A stretch of DNA of 6,661 bases from Methanobacteriota archaeon (GTDB lineage Archaea; Thermoplasmatota; Thermoplasmata; Methanomassiliicoccales; Methanomethylophilaceae). Shown piece by piece: positions 1-5,512 of the stretch. The stretch is taken from the NCBI GenBank assembly GCA_023402275.1, contig JAEXCH010000016.1, positions 1 through 6,661 on the forward strand, read 5' to 3'. Both the position numbers and the translations under genes were made by a program. The notes beneath the pieces are model-generated. The model worked only from the letters and a program-made list of their open reading frames with translations. It was not told where the DNA came from and ran no database searches. Position 1 is the stretch's first letter, and each line of letters begins with the position of its first letter.

Positions 1-389
1 CATCGGAGATGGTCTTGGACCCAGCTCACATTGATGTTATAGTTTCCACTGATATCTACGGTACGGTATTGTCGGGAGTAGGTGCCGGAATGGTCGGAGG
101 AAGTTACCTGACACCGGTCGGGAGCATAGGGGATTCAGTAGGTCTTTTCGAGCCGATGCACGGTCCGAACCTTGACCTCACGGACAAAGGGAATGTGAAT
201 CCCACATCCGCGATACTATCGGCCGCTATGGCCCTTGACCATATCGGAATGTCCTTTGAAGCAGAGAAAATTAGAAAAGCCGTAAGGTGCGTGTACAGTA
301 AAGGTCTGGTGACCCCCGATCTCGGAGGCACCGCCACTACAAGGGAGTTCACAGGATCGATAATGGGGATCCTCAAGAACAATGAATGA
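1..389 (+). CDS. Isocitrate/isopropylmalate dehydrogenase family protein, C-terminal part (5' truncated)
   Basis: Only the last ~128 codons are present; the reading frame enters from the left edge (first full codon at 3) and stops at TGA 387-389. The family oxidatively decarboxylates 3-isopropylmalate, isocitrate or homoisocitrate with NAD(P). Visible family landmarks, in order, are the DVIVSTDIYG strand, the FEPMHG turn of the coenzyme loop, VNPTSAILSAAMAL, and the C-terminal DLGGTATTREFT segment. In the coenzyme loop an Asp sits where NAD-preferring isopropylmalate dehydrogenases have theirs (GPNLD), which suggests NAD rather than NADP. The segment that normally reads GDILSDEA reads GTVLSGVG, so the two metal-binding aspartates are Thr (63-65) and Gly (75-77). 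The frame is clean on both sides, so this is not a frameshift. The methyltransferase gene follows within 10 nt, suggesting one transcript. Family membership is firm; substrate, and whether it is a classical dehydrogenase at all, are open. Confidence 0.85.
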   Translation, partial: SEMVLDPAHIDVIVSTDIYGTVLSGVGAGMVGGSYLTPVGSIGDSVGLFEPMHGPNLDLTDKGNVNPTSAILSAAMALDHIGMSFEAEKIRKAVRCVYSKGLVTPDLGGTATTREFTGSIMGILKNNE

Positions 390-392
390 GGA
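388..392 (+). promoter_or_regulatory. Ribosome binding site GAGGA deciding the methyltransferase start
   Basis: GAGGA overlaps the TGA stop of the upstream dehydrogenase gene. It lies 6 nt before ATG 399 but directly abuts ATG 393, so 399 is the better start. The overlap of stop codon and binding site suggests translational coupling of the two genes. Confidence 0.6.
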
Positions 393-398
393 ATGATT

Positions 399-1445
399 AT
401 GAAAGATGCAGGACACAGAGCGTGCGTTGAGGCTGCACTTAGACATGAGATGACTGACAGAACGCCTGTGAACAACTTCGCATTGGTCACTGCGGCAAGA
501 AGTGCCGGTATCACTGTGGATGCCGCGAGATGGCACCCAAAGGTATCAGCGAGAGTATCGATAGAATATTCGTTGAGGACCCACTCGGATTTCGTCAAGC
601 CCGTGCTTGATTCCCAGATACCCTTTGCGGATCTGGGAATGAACGTGAGATTCCCGGAGGACGATTACGGGTCCATCAAGGAACACCCCGTCAACGATAT
701 GGAGGACATAGCCGAACTTGCATTCTTCGACCCCAATGTTGCGAAGGAATGCCCCAACTTCACCAAGGTCATCGTCGAAGGTCTCGAGGAGACTGACCGA
801 CAATTGGAAGAGGACCTTCACATCTGCGGTCTGTCCTGGGGCCCGATCACCACCGCAGGTTATCTGATGGGCACCGAAGAGATGCTCATGATGACCATGA
901 TGGAACCTGATATGGTGAAGAAATTGATCACCAAGACCACTCCTTTCGTTACTGCTATGCAGAACAAGATGGTGGAATCCGGAGCGACCGTCATGTGGAT
1001 GGCGGATCCCACATCCTCAGAGGATATGATATCCCCACATATGTTCAAGGAATACTCCTACCCTCATCTTGAGAATGTGATCCGTGATGTTAAGAAGGAA
1101 CATGATGTCCCGGCTTTCCTGCACATATGCGGCAACACCTTGGATACGATGAACATGCTGCCGGAGATAGGAGTTGATTGTTTCAGCTTCGATCATGCTG
1201 TGGATATAGTGAAAGCAAAGGCGAATGCAGGGAACAGGATGGCATTGATGGGCAACATCGATCCGGTAGGGATGATAATGTTCGGAACCCCCGATAAGAT
1301 AACCAAGGAATGTTTCCGACTCATAGACGCCGCAGGAAGGGACAGCGGACTCATATTGGCACCTGGTTGCGAAACACCGCAGTCAAGTCCTGATGAGAAC
1401 GTCGAGGCGATGGGGAGAGCTGGAATCGATTACTGGAAGAACTGA
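399..1445 (+). CDS. Methylcobamide:CoM methyltransferase (MtaA/MtbA family)
   Basis: A 348-residue protein of the uroporphyrinogen decarboxylase-like fold, close in length to MtaA and MtbA of methanogens (about 340). These cytoplasmic zinc enzymes move a methyl group from a methylated corrinoid protein to coenzyme M, giving methyl-CoM for methanogenesis. The zinc site is intact: His242 and Cys244 in LHICGN, and Cys324 in APGCETP, matching the H-x-C...C ligands of MtaA/MtbA and absent from true uroporphyrinogen decarboxylase. MADPTSS and MGNIDPV are further family landmarks. Start 399 is chosen over 393 because of the GAGGA spacing. The gene directly follows the dehydrogenase gene, with no cognate corrinoid protein or methyltransferase (MtaBC, MtmBC, MtbBC, MttBC) in view, so the methyl donor (methanol, methylamines, methylsulfides) cannot be assigned. 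It converges on the tRNA-Leu gene. Family assignment is strong; the choice between MtaA, MtbA and a paralogue is not. Confidence 0.85.
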   Translation: MKDAGHRACVEAALRHEMTDRTPVNNFALVTAARSAGITVDAARWHPKVSARVSIEYSLRTHSDFVKPVLDSQIPFADLGMNVRFPEDDYGSIKEHPVNDMEDIAELAFFDPNVAKECPNFTKVIVEGLEETDRQLEEDLHICGLSWGPITTAGYLMGTEEMLMMTMMEPDMVKKLITKTTPFVTAMQNKMVESGATVMWMADPTSSEDMISPHMFKEYSYPHLENVIRDVKKEHDVPAFLHICGNTLDTMNMLPEIGVDCFSFDHAVDIVKAKANAGNRMALMGNIDPVGMIMFGTPDKITKECFRLIDAAGRDSGLILAPGCETPQSSPDENVEAMGRAGIDYWKN

Positions 1446-1470
1446 TCCAGAATACATTTTCAGATTCATT

Positions 1471-1475
1471 AAAAA
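1471..1475 (-). terminator. T-run terminator downstream of tRNA-Leu
   Basis: On the minus strand the sequence about 12 nt beyond the tRNA 3' end reads CTCTTTTT, an oligo-T stretch of the kind that ends archaeal transcription. No stem-loop is needed or evident. Confidence 0.45.
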
Positions 1476-1486
1476 GAGAAATATAG

Positions 1487-1570
1487 TGCAGAGGAAGGGA
1501 TTTGAACCCTCGGACCACTAAGGACAAGGCCCTCAACCTTGCGTCGTTGGCCAGGCTTGACTACCTCTGC
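1487..1570 (-). tRNA. tRNA-Leu (anticodon GAG)
   Basis: An 84-nt class II tRNA folds by eye. The acceptor stem GCAGAGG pairs with CCTCTGC. The short D stem is GTC/GAC. The anticodon stem CAAGG/CCTTG closes the 7-nt loop TTGAGGG, giving anticodon GAG (plus-strand 1532-1534), which reads CUC and CUU leucine codons. A 13-nt variable arm is present, as expected for leucine tRNAs. The T arm contains GGTTCAAATCC and closes with one G-T pair. The discriminator base is A, as required for leucine. CCA is not encoded, as is common in archaea. No intron is visible. The gene converges with the methyltransferase gene and is transcribed away from the nifS-type operon. Confidence 0.95.
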
Positions 1571-1595
1571 TTGATGTCCGTTGAATGACCATTCG

Positions 1596-1603
1596 ATAAA
1601 TAA
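1596..1603 (-). promoter_or_regulatory. TATA-like box A for tRNA-Leu
   Basis: Minus-strand TTATTTAT lies 26-33 nt upstream of the mature 5' end at 1570, which is the usual archaeal distance. A purine-rich stretch precedes it, compatible with a TFB recognition element. Confidence 0.55.
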
Positions 1604-1703
1604 GCTTTGTTATTGACCTGTCCTGTTTGTTCTATCGGTTCGACATATTGGATATCTATCATTACACTGTCCTATTCGCTACCATGTACCTTCCAAATAC
1701 CGC

Positions 1704-1720
1704 ATTCATAGTATTCATAG
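1704..1720 (+). repeat. Tandem direct repeat ATTCATAG x2 upstream of the isc operon
   Basis: ATTCATAG occurs at 1704-1711 and again at 1713-1720 with a single T between, giving a 9-nt period. It lies about 55-70 nt ahead of the preferred desulfurase start and just upstream of an AT-rich promoter-like stretch. It may be a regulator site or chance. The rest of 1604-1774 shows no gene or RNA that I recognise. Confidence 0.35.
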
Positions 1721-1721
1721 C

Positions 1722-1741
1722 AAAATAGTATGAAATATGAT
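1722..1741 (+). promoter_or_regulatory. Candidate promoter of the iscS-iscU-cysK operon
   Basis: An AT-rich stretch containing GTATGAAATATGA lies about 35-50 nt before ATG 1775. If it acts as box A, transcription would begin near 1760, leaving a short leader that carries GGTGA at 1765-1769. This would put the alternative start codon ATG 1730 inside the promoter rather than in the message. Weak, position-based evidence only. Confidence 0.3.
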
Positions 1742-1764
1742 GTGAGCAATACTCCATCAAACAT

Positions 1765-1769
1765 GGTGA
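1765..1769 (+). promoter_or_regulatory. Ribosome binding site GGTGA deciding the desulfurase start
   Basis: GGTGA, complementary to the conserved 3' end of archaeal 16S rRNA, lies 5 nt before ATG 1775. The in-frame ATGs at 1730 and 1763 have no comparable site at a workable distance. Confidence 0.6.
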
Positions 1770-1774
1770 AAGAT

Positions 1775-2959
1775 ATGCCAAATACCATCTATCTCGACAA
1801 CGCCGCAACAACAGCGATCAAACCTGAGGTACTGGATGCGATGATGCCTTACCTCACAGAGAAATACGGGAACGCATCAAGCATACACTCGTTCGGTGCG
1901 GAATGCAACGTAGCCTGTGAGAATGCTAGGAAGCAGGTCGCTAAGGTCATCAACGCAAAGGATAACGAGATCTACTTCACATCAGGCGGAAGCGAATCCG
2001 ACAATTGGGTCCTGAAATCCGTTGCGTACATGAAGAAGGATAAAGGAAGGCATATCATAACATCGACCATCGAACACCCTGCCGTTCTCCAAACATGTGA
2101 GTTCCTTGCAAGGGAAGGATTCGAGGTCACATTCGTGAATGTTGACGACAAGGGAATATTGAAGGTGGATGAGCTGGAAGCCGCGATACGTCCTGATACG
2201 ATCCTGATCTCGATCATGTTCGCGAACAATGAGATAGGAACAATTCAACCGATAAGGAAGATCGGAGAGATAGCCCGTTCAAAGGGGATACTGTTACACA
2301 CCGATGCAGTACAAGCATACGGCCACATACCGATAGATGTTGAGGCAGATAACATAGATCTCCTAAGTGCCAGTGCACACAAGATACACGGACCGAAAGG
2401 TGTCGGTATGCTCTATATGAAGAATAATGTCAAACTGCTTCCGCTACTTCACGGCGGACCCCATGAAAGGAAGCGCAGAGCCGGGACACTCAATGTGCCG
2501 GGCATAGTGGGGTTCGGAAAGGCAGCGGAACTCGCATCCCAGCATATGGATGAGAATGCGAAGAAAGTGACCGAATTGAGGGATTATCTCATGGACAGGA
2601 TGCTCAAGGAGATCCCTCACTCAAGACTCAACGGGGACAAGGAACGGAGACTTCCCGGAAACGTGAATATAAGTTTCCAATACATAGAAGGGGAATCACT
2701 CCTGATGCTTGTCGATATGAAGGGGATATGCGCATCCACCGGGTCCGCATGCGCATCCGGTTCATTGGACCCTTCACATGTTCTGCTTGGTATAGGTCTT
2801 CCGCACGAGATAGCACACGGTTCACTAAGGATGACGCTATCGGAATTCAATACCAAAGAAGAAATGGATTATACTGTAGAAGCCGTAAAGGAAGTCGTAG
2901 CTAGATTAAGGTCGATGTCCCCATTGTATGAGGACGCAATGAAGAATAAGGAGGCATGA
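1775..2959 (+). CDS. iscS: Cysteine desulfurase, IscS/NifS type
   Basis: A PLP-dependent enzyme that converts cysteine to alanine and passes the sulfur as a persulfide, here presumably to the scaffold encoded next. From ATG 1775 it has 394 residues, the usual length. It opens MPNTIYLDNAATT, the family N-terminus. Key residues are His101 (EHPAV, stacking on PLP), Asp177 (HTDAVQ), Lys203 (SASAHKIHG, Schiff base) and Cys326 in SACASGSLDPSH, the persulfide-forming cysteine on a long group I-type loop. The frame stays open to ATG 1730, adding 15 residues, but those residues look unlike the family and GGTGA favours 1775. Only 2 nt separate its stop from the preferred iscU start, so the two are coupled. 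Such genes in methanogens are generally regarded as bacterial in origin; that is family knowledge, not something tested here. The symbol nifS would be equally defensible. Confidence 0.93.
   Translation: MPNTIYLDNAATTAIKPEVLDAMMPYLTEKYGNASSIHSFGAECNVACENARKQVAKVINAKDNEIYFTSGGSESDNWVLKSVAYMKKDKGRHIITSTIEHPAVLQTCEFLAREGFEVTFVNVDDKGILKVDELEAAIRPDTILISIMFANNEIGTIQPIRKIGEIARSKGILLHTDAVQAYGHIPIDVEADNIDLLSASAHKIHGPKGVGMLYMKNNVKLLPLLHGGPHERKRRAGTLNVPGIVGFGKAAELASQHMDENAKKVTELRDYLMDRMLKEIPHSRLNGDKERRLPGNVNISFQYIEGESLLMLVDMKGICASTGSACASGSLDPSHVLLGIGLPHEIAHGSLRMTLSEFNTKEEMDYTVEAVKEVVARLRSMSPLYEDAMKNKEA
2948..2954 (+). promoter_or_regulatory. Strong ribosome binding site AAGGAGG deciding the iscU start
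   Basis: AAGGAGG sits inside the end of the desulfurase gene, 7 nt before ATG 2962 but only 1 nt before ATG 2956. Start 2962 is therefore preferred. It is the strongest such site in the window, in keeping with the high scaffold protein level the operon would need. Confidence 0.7.
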
Positions 2960-2961
2960 AG

Positions 2962-3411
2962 ATGCAATACAGCGATAAGGTGATGGATCACTTCACGAAC
3001 CCACGCAACGTGGGAGAGATAGAGAACGCAAGCGGTGTGGGTACGGTCGGTAACGCGAAATGCGGAGACATAATGAGAGTGTACCTGGACATAGATGATG
3101 ACGGGATAATCCAAGATGTCAAATTCAAGACATTCGGATGCGGTGCTGCTGTCGCAACAAGCAGCATGGCAACCGAACTGATCAAAGGGAAACACATCAA
3201 TGAAGCACTGAAACTCACAAACAGAACTGTGATGGAAGCATTGGACGGTCTCCCGCCGGTGAAGGTCCACTGTTCGGTACTGGCTGAGGAAGCGGTCCAC
3301 GCAGCGCTCTGGGACTATGCAGAGAAGCATGGAATAAAGATCGAAGGTCTGGAAAAGCCTGCGGAAGACATACACGACAGCCACCATGAGGATCTGACGG
3401 AAGACGATTGA
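2962..3411 (+). CDS. iscU: Fe-S cluster assembly scaffold IscU/NifU-like
   Basis: A 149-residue cytoplasmic scaffold on which Fe-S clusters are built from desulfurase sulfur. The three cluster cysteines are present: Cys34 in NAKCGD, followed by the conserved Asp36, Cys60 in FGCGAA, and Cys104 in VHCSVLAEEA. LPPVK just before the third cysteine matches the motif that bacterial HscA chaperones bind, though no hscA or hscB is in the window. The core ends near residue 130. An extra tail rich in Asp, Glu and His (HDSHHEDLTEDD) follows and is unlike E. coli IscU, which ends soon after the core. The gene lies 2 nt after the desulfurase stop and 2 nt before the preferred cysK start, so all three are surely co-transcribed. 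There is no NifU-type C-terminal domain. Confidence 0.93.
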   Translation: MQYSDKVMDHFTNPRNVGEIENASGVGTVGNAKCGDIMRVYLDIDDDGIIQDVKFKTFGCGAAVATSSMATELIKGKHINEALKLTNRTVMEALDGLPPVKVHCSVLAEEAVHAALWDYAEKHGIKIEGLEKPAEDIHDSHHEDLTEDD

Positions 3412-3413
3412 TC

Positions 3414-4337
3414 ATGATACACGAGAACCTATCCGAACTCATCGGCAAAACACCTTTGCTCAGACTCAGGAATATCGAGAATGAATTCGGTCTTGACTCC
3501 AAGATAATTGCCAAGATCGAATCAAGGAATCCCTCTGGCAGCGTAAAGGACAGGATAGCGTTCTCAATGATCGATGATGCGGAGAAGAGGGGCATTCTCA
3601 AAAAAGGCTCGGTTATCATCGAACCTACATCAGGTAACACAGGCATAGGGCTTGCATCCATATCAGCGGCCAAGGGATACCGTTTGATCCTGACCATGCC
3701 GGAGACAATGTCCATAGAACGCCGCAAACTACTCAGCGCATACGGTGCAGAACTAGTTCTGACTCCCGGCAAGGATGGGATGTCGGGAGCGATATCGAAA
3801 GCGAACGAATTGTCCAAGGAGATAGAGGGCGCCATAATATTGGGGCAGTTCGTGAATCCTGCGAATCCTCATTTCCACGAGATAACGACCGGACCGGAGA
3901 TATGGAATGATACCAAAGGTAAAGTGGACATTCTGATCGCCGGTGTTGGCACAGGCGGTACCATAACAGGTGTCGGAAGATATCTCAAATCAAAGAACAG
4001 TGATATCAAGGTAGTTGCAGTGGAACCTTTTGGATCCGATGTACTATCAGGCGGCAACCCCGGACCTCACGGACTCCAAGGGATCGGTGCAGGTTTCATA
4101 CCGGACATACTTGATAAGGACATTATCGACGATATCATCAAGATAAAGGATGAGGAAGCATTCGAGTTCGGGAGGCTCTCTGCCAAGAAAGAAGGATTGC
4201 TGATAGGGATATCCGCAGGAGCCGCACTGGCCGCATCGGTGAAACTTGCAAAACTCCCGGAGAACAAGGACAAGATGATCGTCTTCATCGCTCCTGACAG
4301 TGGAGAGAGATATCTTTCCTCTAATATGTTTCAGTAA
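3414..4337 (+). CDS. cysK: Cysteine synthase (O-acetylserine sulfhydrylase)
   Basis: A fold type II PLP enzyme that makes cysteine from O-acetylserine and sulfide. It has 307 residues from ATG 3414, the usual length. The start MIHENLSELIGKTPL matches the family N-terminus; a TTG at 3408 would add two residues and is less likely. Lys45 in NPSGSVKDR binds PLP. EPTSGNTGIG (about 70-79) is the substrate/asparagine loop. GVGTGGTITG (about 177-186) holds the phosphate of PLP, and the C-terminal PDSGERYLSS is the CysK signature. There is no CBS regulatory domain. Its place directly after the desulfurase and scaffold genes suggests it supplies the cysteine they use. No serine acetyltransferase (cysE) is in the window. 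O-phosphoserine as substrate is a possible alternative that I cannot exclude from the sequence. Its last 7 bases overlap the convergent Rrf2 gene. Confidence 0.92.
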   Translation: MIHENLSELIGKTPLLRLRNIENEFGLDSKIIAKIESRNPSGSVKDRIAFSMIDDAEKRGILKKGSVIIEPTSGNTGIGLASISAAKGYRLILTMPETMSIERRKLLSAYGAELVLTPGKDGMSGAISKANELSKEIEGAIILGQFVNPANPHFHEITTGPEIWNDTKGKVDILIAGVGTGGTITGVGRYLKSKNSDIKVVAVEPFGSDVLSGGNPGPHGLQGIGAGFIPDILDKDIIDDIIKIKDEEAFEFGRLSAKKEGLLIGISAGAALAASVKLAKLPENKDKMIVFIAPDSGERYLSSNMFQ

Positions 4338-4771
4338 TCAGGTATCTTGATGTCAATGAGTTGACCTTTGGAACCCCAATCCATCATATCTGCAAGGGTG
4401 GTCCCTTCCAGTACCGAGTTGACAGCATCATTGAGTTTCTTCCACAATATCATTGATACACACTTATCGGATCTCTTGCACTCGCCTTCCGTGAGACAGG
4501 ATACAGGAACAGTATCTCCTTCGATGAGCTTTATTATCATCCCAACCGTATAATCCTCGGGTGGATTGGAAAGCCTGTATCCTCCGTTCGGCCCCCTTTC
4601 ACCTTTTACATATCCTGCCTTATTCAATACGGATATTATCTGTTCAAGGTACTTTATCGGAATGTCCTGCCTCTCCGCTATATCCTTGAGTTTCACATTT
4701 CCCTCTGTACCATTTATGGATAGGTCCAGCATGGATCTCAACGCATAACGTCCTTTGGCAGAAATCAACAT
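4331..4771 (-). CDS. IscR-like Rrf2-family transcriptional regulator
   Basis: A 146-residue winged-helix regulator that aligns by eye almost end to end with E. coli IscR, apart from a shorter C-terminal tail. It has the N-terminal SAKGRYALRSMLDL, the recognition helix around YLEQIISVLNKAGYV, and the wing RGPNGGYRL. Glu43, which tunes site choice in IscR, is kept. The cluster-binding region holds Cys92, Cys98 and Cys104 with the exact IscR spacing (C-x5-C-x5-C), but position 107, the His ligand in E. coli, is Met. It probably binds a [2Fe-2S] cluster and controls the neighbouring iscS-iscU-cysK operon; that target is inference from position. The gene converges on cysK with a 7-bp overlap. No ribosome binding site precedes ATG 4769-4771, and a weak TATA-like element about 27 nt upstream suggests a leaderless message. 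Co-transcription with the TetR gene 55 bp upstream is equally possible. Confidence 0.9.
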   Translation of the reverse strand: MLISAKGRYALRSMLDLSINGTEGNVKLKDIAERQDIPIKYLEQIISVLNKAGYVKGERGPNGGYRLSNPPEDYTVGMIIKLIEGDTVPVSCLTEGECKRSDKCVSMILWKKLNDAVNSVLEGTTLADMMDWGSKGQLIDIKIPDY

Positions 4772-4792
4772 AGGCCGGGAGATTGCATTCGC

Positions 4793-4801
4793 ACGTAAAA
4801 G
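4793..4801 (-). promoter_or_regulatory. Possible TATA-like box for the Rrf2 gene
   Basis: Minus-strand TCTTTTACG is centred about 26 nt before the start codon, the distance expected for a leaderless archaeal message. The match to a TATA box is poor, so the gene may instead be read from the TetR promoter. Confidence 0.25.
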
Positions 4802-4826
4802 ATTTCCTACCTAACAGCAGTATTTT

Positions 4827-5381
4827 TCAAAGCTCTTCTCCCAAGAACATACCCAGTTGTTCGGAAATGAACATTTTGATACTGTTTTTTTCTGATAGGT
4901 CTATTCCGGAATAATCTTGGAATCCCTCCGTGTTCAATGCAACGGAACGGATATAGGAGACCATTTTGTAAGAATCCTCCTTTATTTCATCGATATGACA
5001 GTTCCTGCATTTGCATCGTATACATATGTCTGCTATCTCTGATGCCAAGGAAAGATTCTCATTTGCATAACCTGTCACATCCTTATTCAGGTTGTATCTG
5101 GAATACAAAGCGGTCGTTTCATATGATGACAACAACATATCGAACATTATCTTTCTCGGATTATCTACCCCGGCATCTGCATTCCTTCTATGTCCAATAT
5201 ATTCCGTCAGGGATATCTTGATCAATTCATCTTTGGATCCGAAGTAATAGTTTACCATTGCAGGATTTATGCCGGCATTGTCTGCTATCCTTTTTGTCGT
5301 CAATTCCTCCGGATCGGCCGTAGCGGATATCAGTTCTGCTGTTCTTTTAACTATATCTTGGAGTTTCCGTTCCGAGGACAT
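4827..5381 (-). CDS. TetR/AcrR-family regulator with a cysteine cluster
   Basis: A 184-residue one-component regulator of usual TetR length. The N-terminal helix-turn-helix spans about residues 27-52, with TTKRIADNAGINPAMVNYYF and then GSKDELI, the hallmark of the family. The C-terminal ligand domain (about 60-184) is not recognisable to a subfamily. Its notable feature is Cys120, Cys123, Cys125, Cys128 and His129, a C-x2-C-x-C-x2-C-H cluster that could bind a metal or Fe-S cluster or act as a thiol switch. These are the only cysteines in the protein. No ribosome binding site precedes the ATG; TTAAATAG centred 27 nt upstream suggests a leaderless message. A palindrome lies between that box and the start, so autorepression is likely. 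The gene is 55 bp upstream of, and on the same strand as, the IscR-like gene. Family certain, effector and targets unknown. Confidence 0.88.
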   Translation of the reverse strand: MSSERKLQDIVKRTAELISATADPEELTTKRIADNAGINPAMVNYYFGSKDELIKISLTEYIGHRRNADAGVDNPRKIMFDMLLSSYETTALYSRYNLNKDVTGYANENLSLASEIADICIRCKCRNCHIDEIKEDSYKMVSYIRSVALNTEGFQDYSGIDLSEKNSIKMFISEQLGMFLGEEL

Positions 5382-5387
5382 TGAATA

Positions 5388-5401
5388 TTAAATGTGTTTA
5401 A
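5388..5401. promoter_or_regulatory. Palindromic operator candidate 1 (TTAAATGTGTTTAA)
   Basis: An imperfect 14-bp palindrome lies 7-20 nt upstream of the TetR start codon, between its TATA-like box and the coding start. A protein bound here would block transcription initiation. A second copy lies at 5435-5448, and the shared core extends to TATTAAATG....TTTAAA. Confidence 0.55.
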
Positions 5402-5404
5402 ATT

Positions 5405-5412
5405 CTATTTAA
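5405..5412 (-). promoter_or_regulatory. TATA-like box for the TetR gene
   Basis: Minus-strand TTAAATAG is centred about 27 nt before the TetR ATG, consistent with a leaderless transcript. The surrounding region is very AT-rich, so the exact box is uncertain. Confidence 0.4.
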
Positions 5413-5434
5413 TATATTCTAATGATATTATTTA

Positions 5435-5448
5435 TTAAATGCATTTAA
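5435..5448. promoter_or_regulatory. Palindromic operator candidate 2 (TTAAATGCATTTAA)
   Basis: A perfect 14-bp palindrome, nearly the same as the one at 5388-5401, with centres 47 bp apart. It lies upstream of the TetR box A on one side and about 65 bp before the RNase P RNA start on the other. Paired sites suggest binding by two dimers of the adjacent TetR protein. Confidence 0.55.
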
Positions 5449-5484
5449 AATATGATTAATCACAACTGGATACTGACCATTAAA

Positions 5485-5493
5485 GAAAAATAC
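5485..5493 (+). promoter_or_regulatory. TATA-like box for RNase P RNA
   Basis: GAAAAATAC is centred about 24 nt before the inferred RNA 5' end near 5513. The spacing fits an archaeal promoter, but the match to consensus is modest. Confidence 0.35.
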
Positions 5494-5512
5494 CAACGAT
5501 GTATACCGCAGT

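Noticed and set aside
63..77. Frameshift or sequencing error as the cause of the missing aspartates
   Set aside because: The frame is continuous with family-like residues on both sides, and the change is two substitutions with no length difference in this segment.
104..598. 164-codon minus-strand open frame
   Set aside because: Antisense to the conserved C-terminus of the dehydrogenase and the start of the methyltransferase gene; no family features.
1583..1594. Small palindrome GAATGACCATTC between the tRNA-Leu gene and its box A
   Set aside because: Five-base arms with no second copy nearby; chance is likely and nothing links it to a regulator.
3215..3835. 206-codon minus-strand open frame
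   Set aside because: It is antisense to iscU and cysK, both with intact catalytic motifs; its protein shows no recognisable domain.
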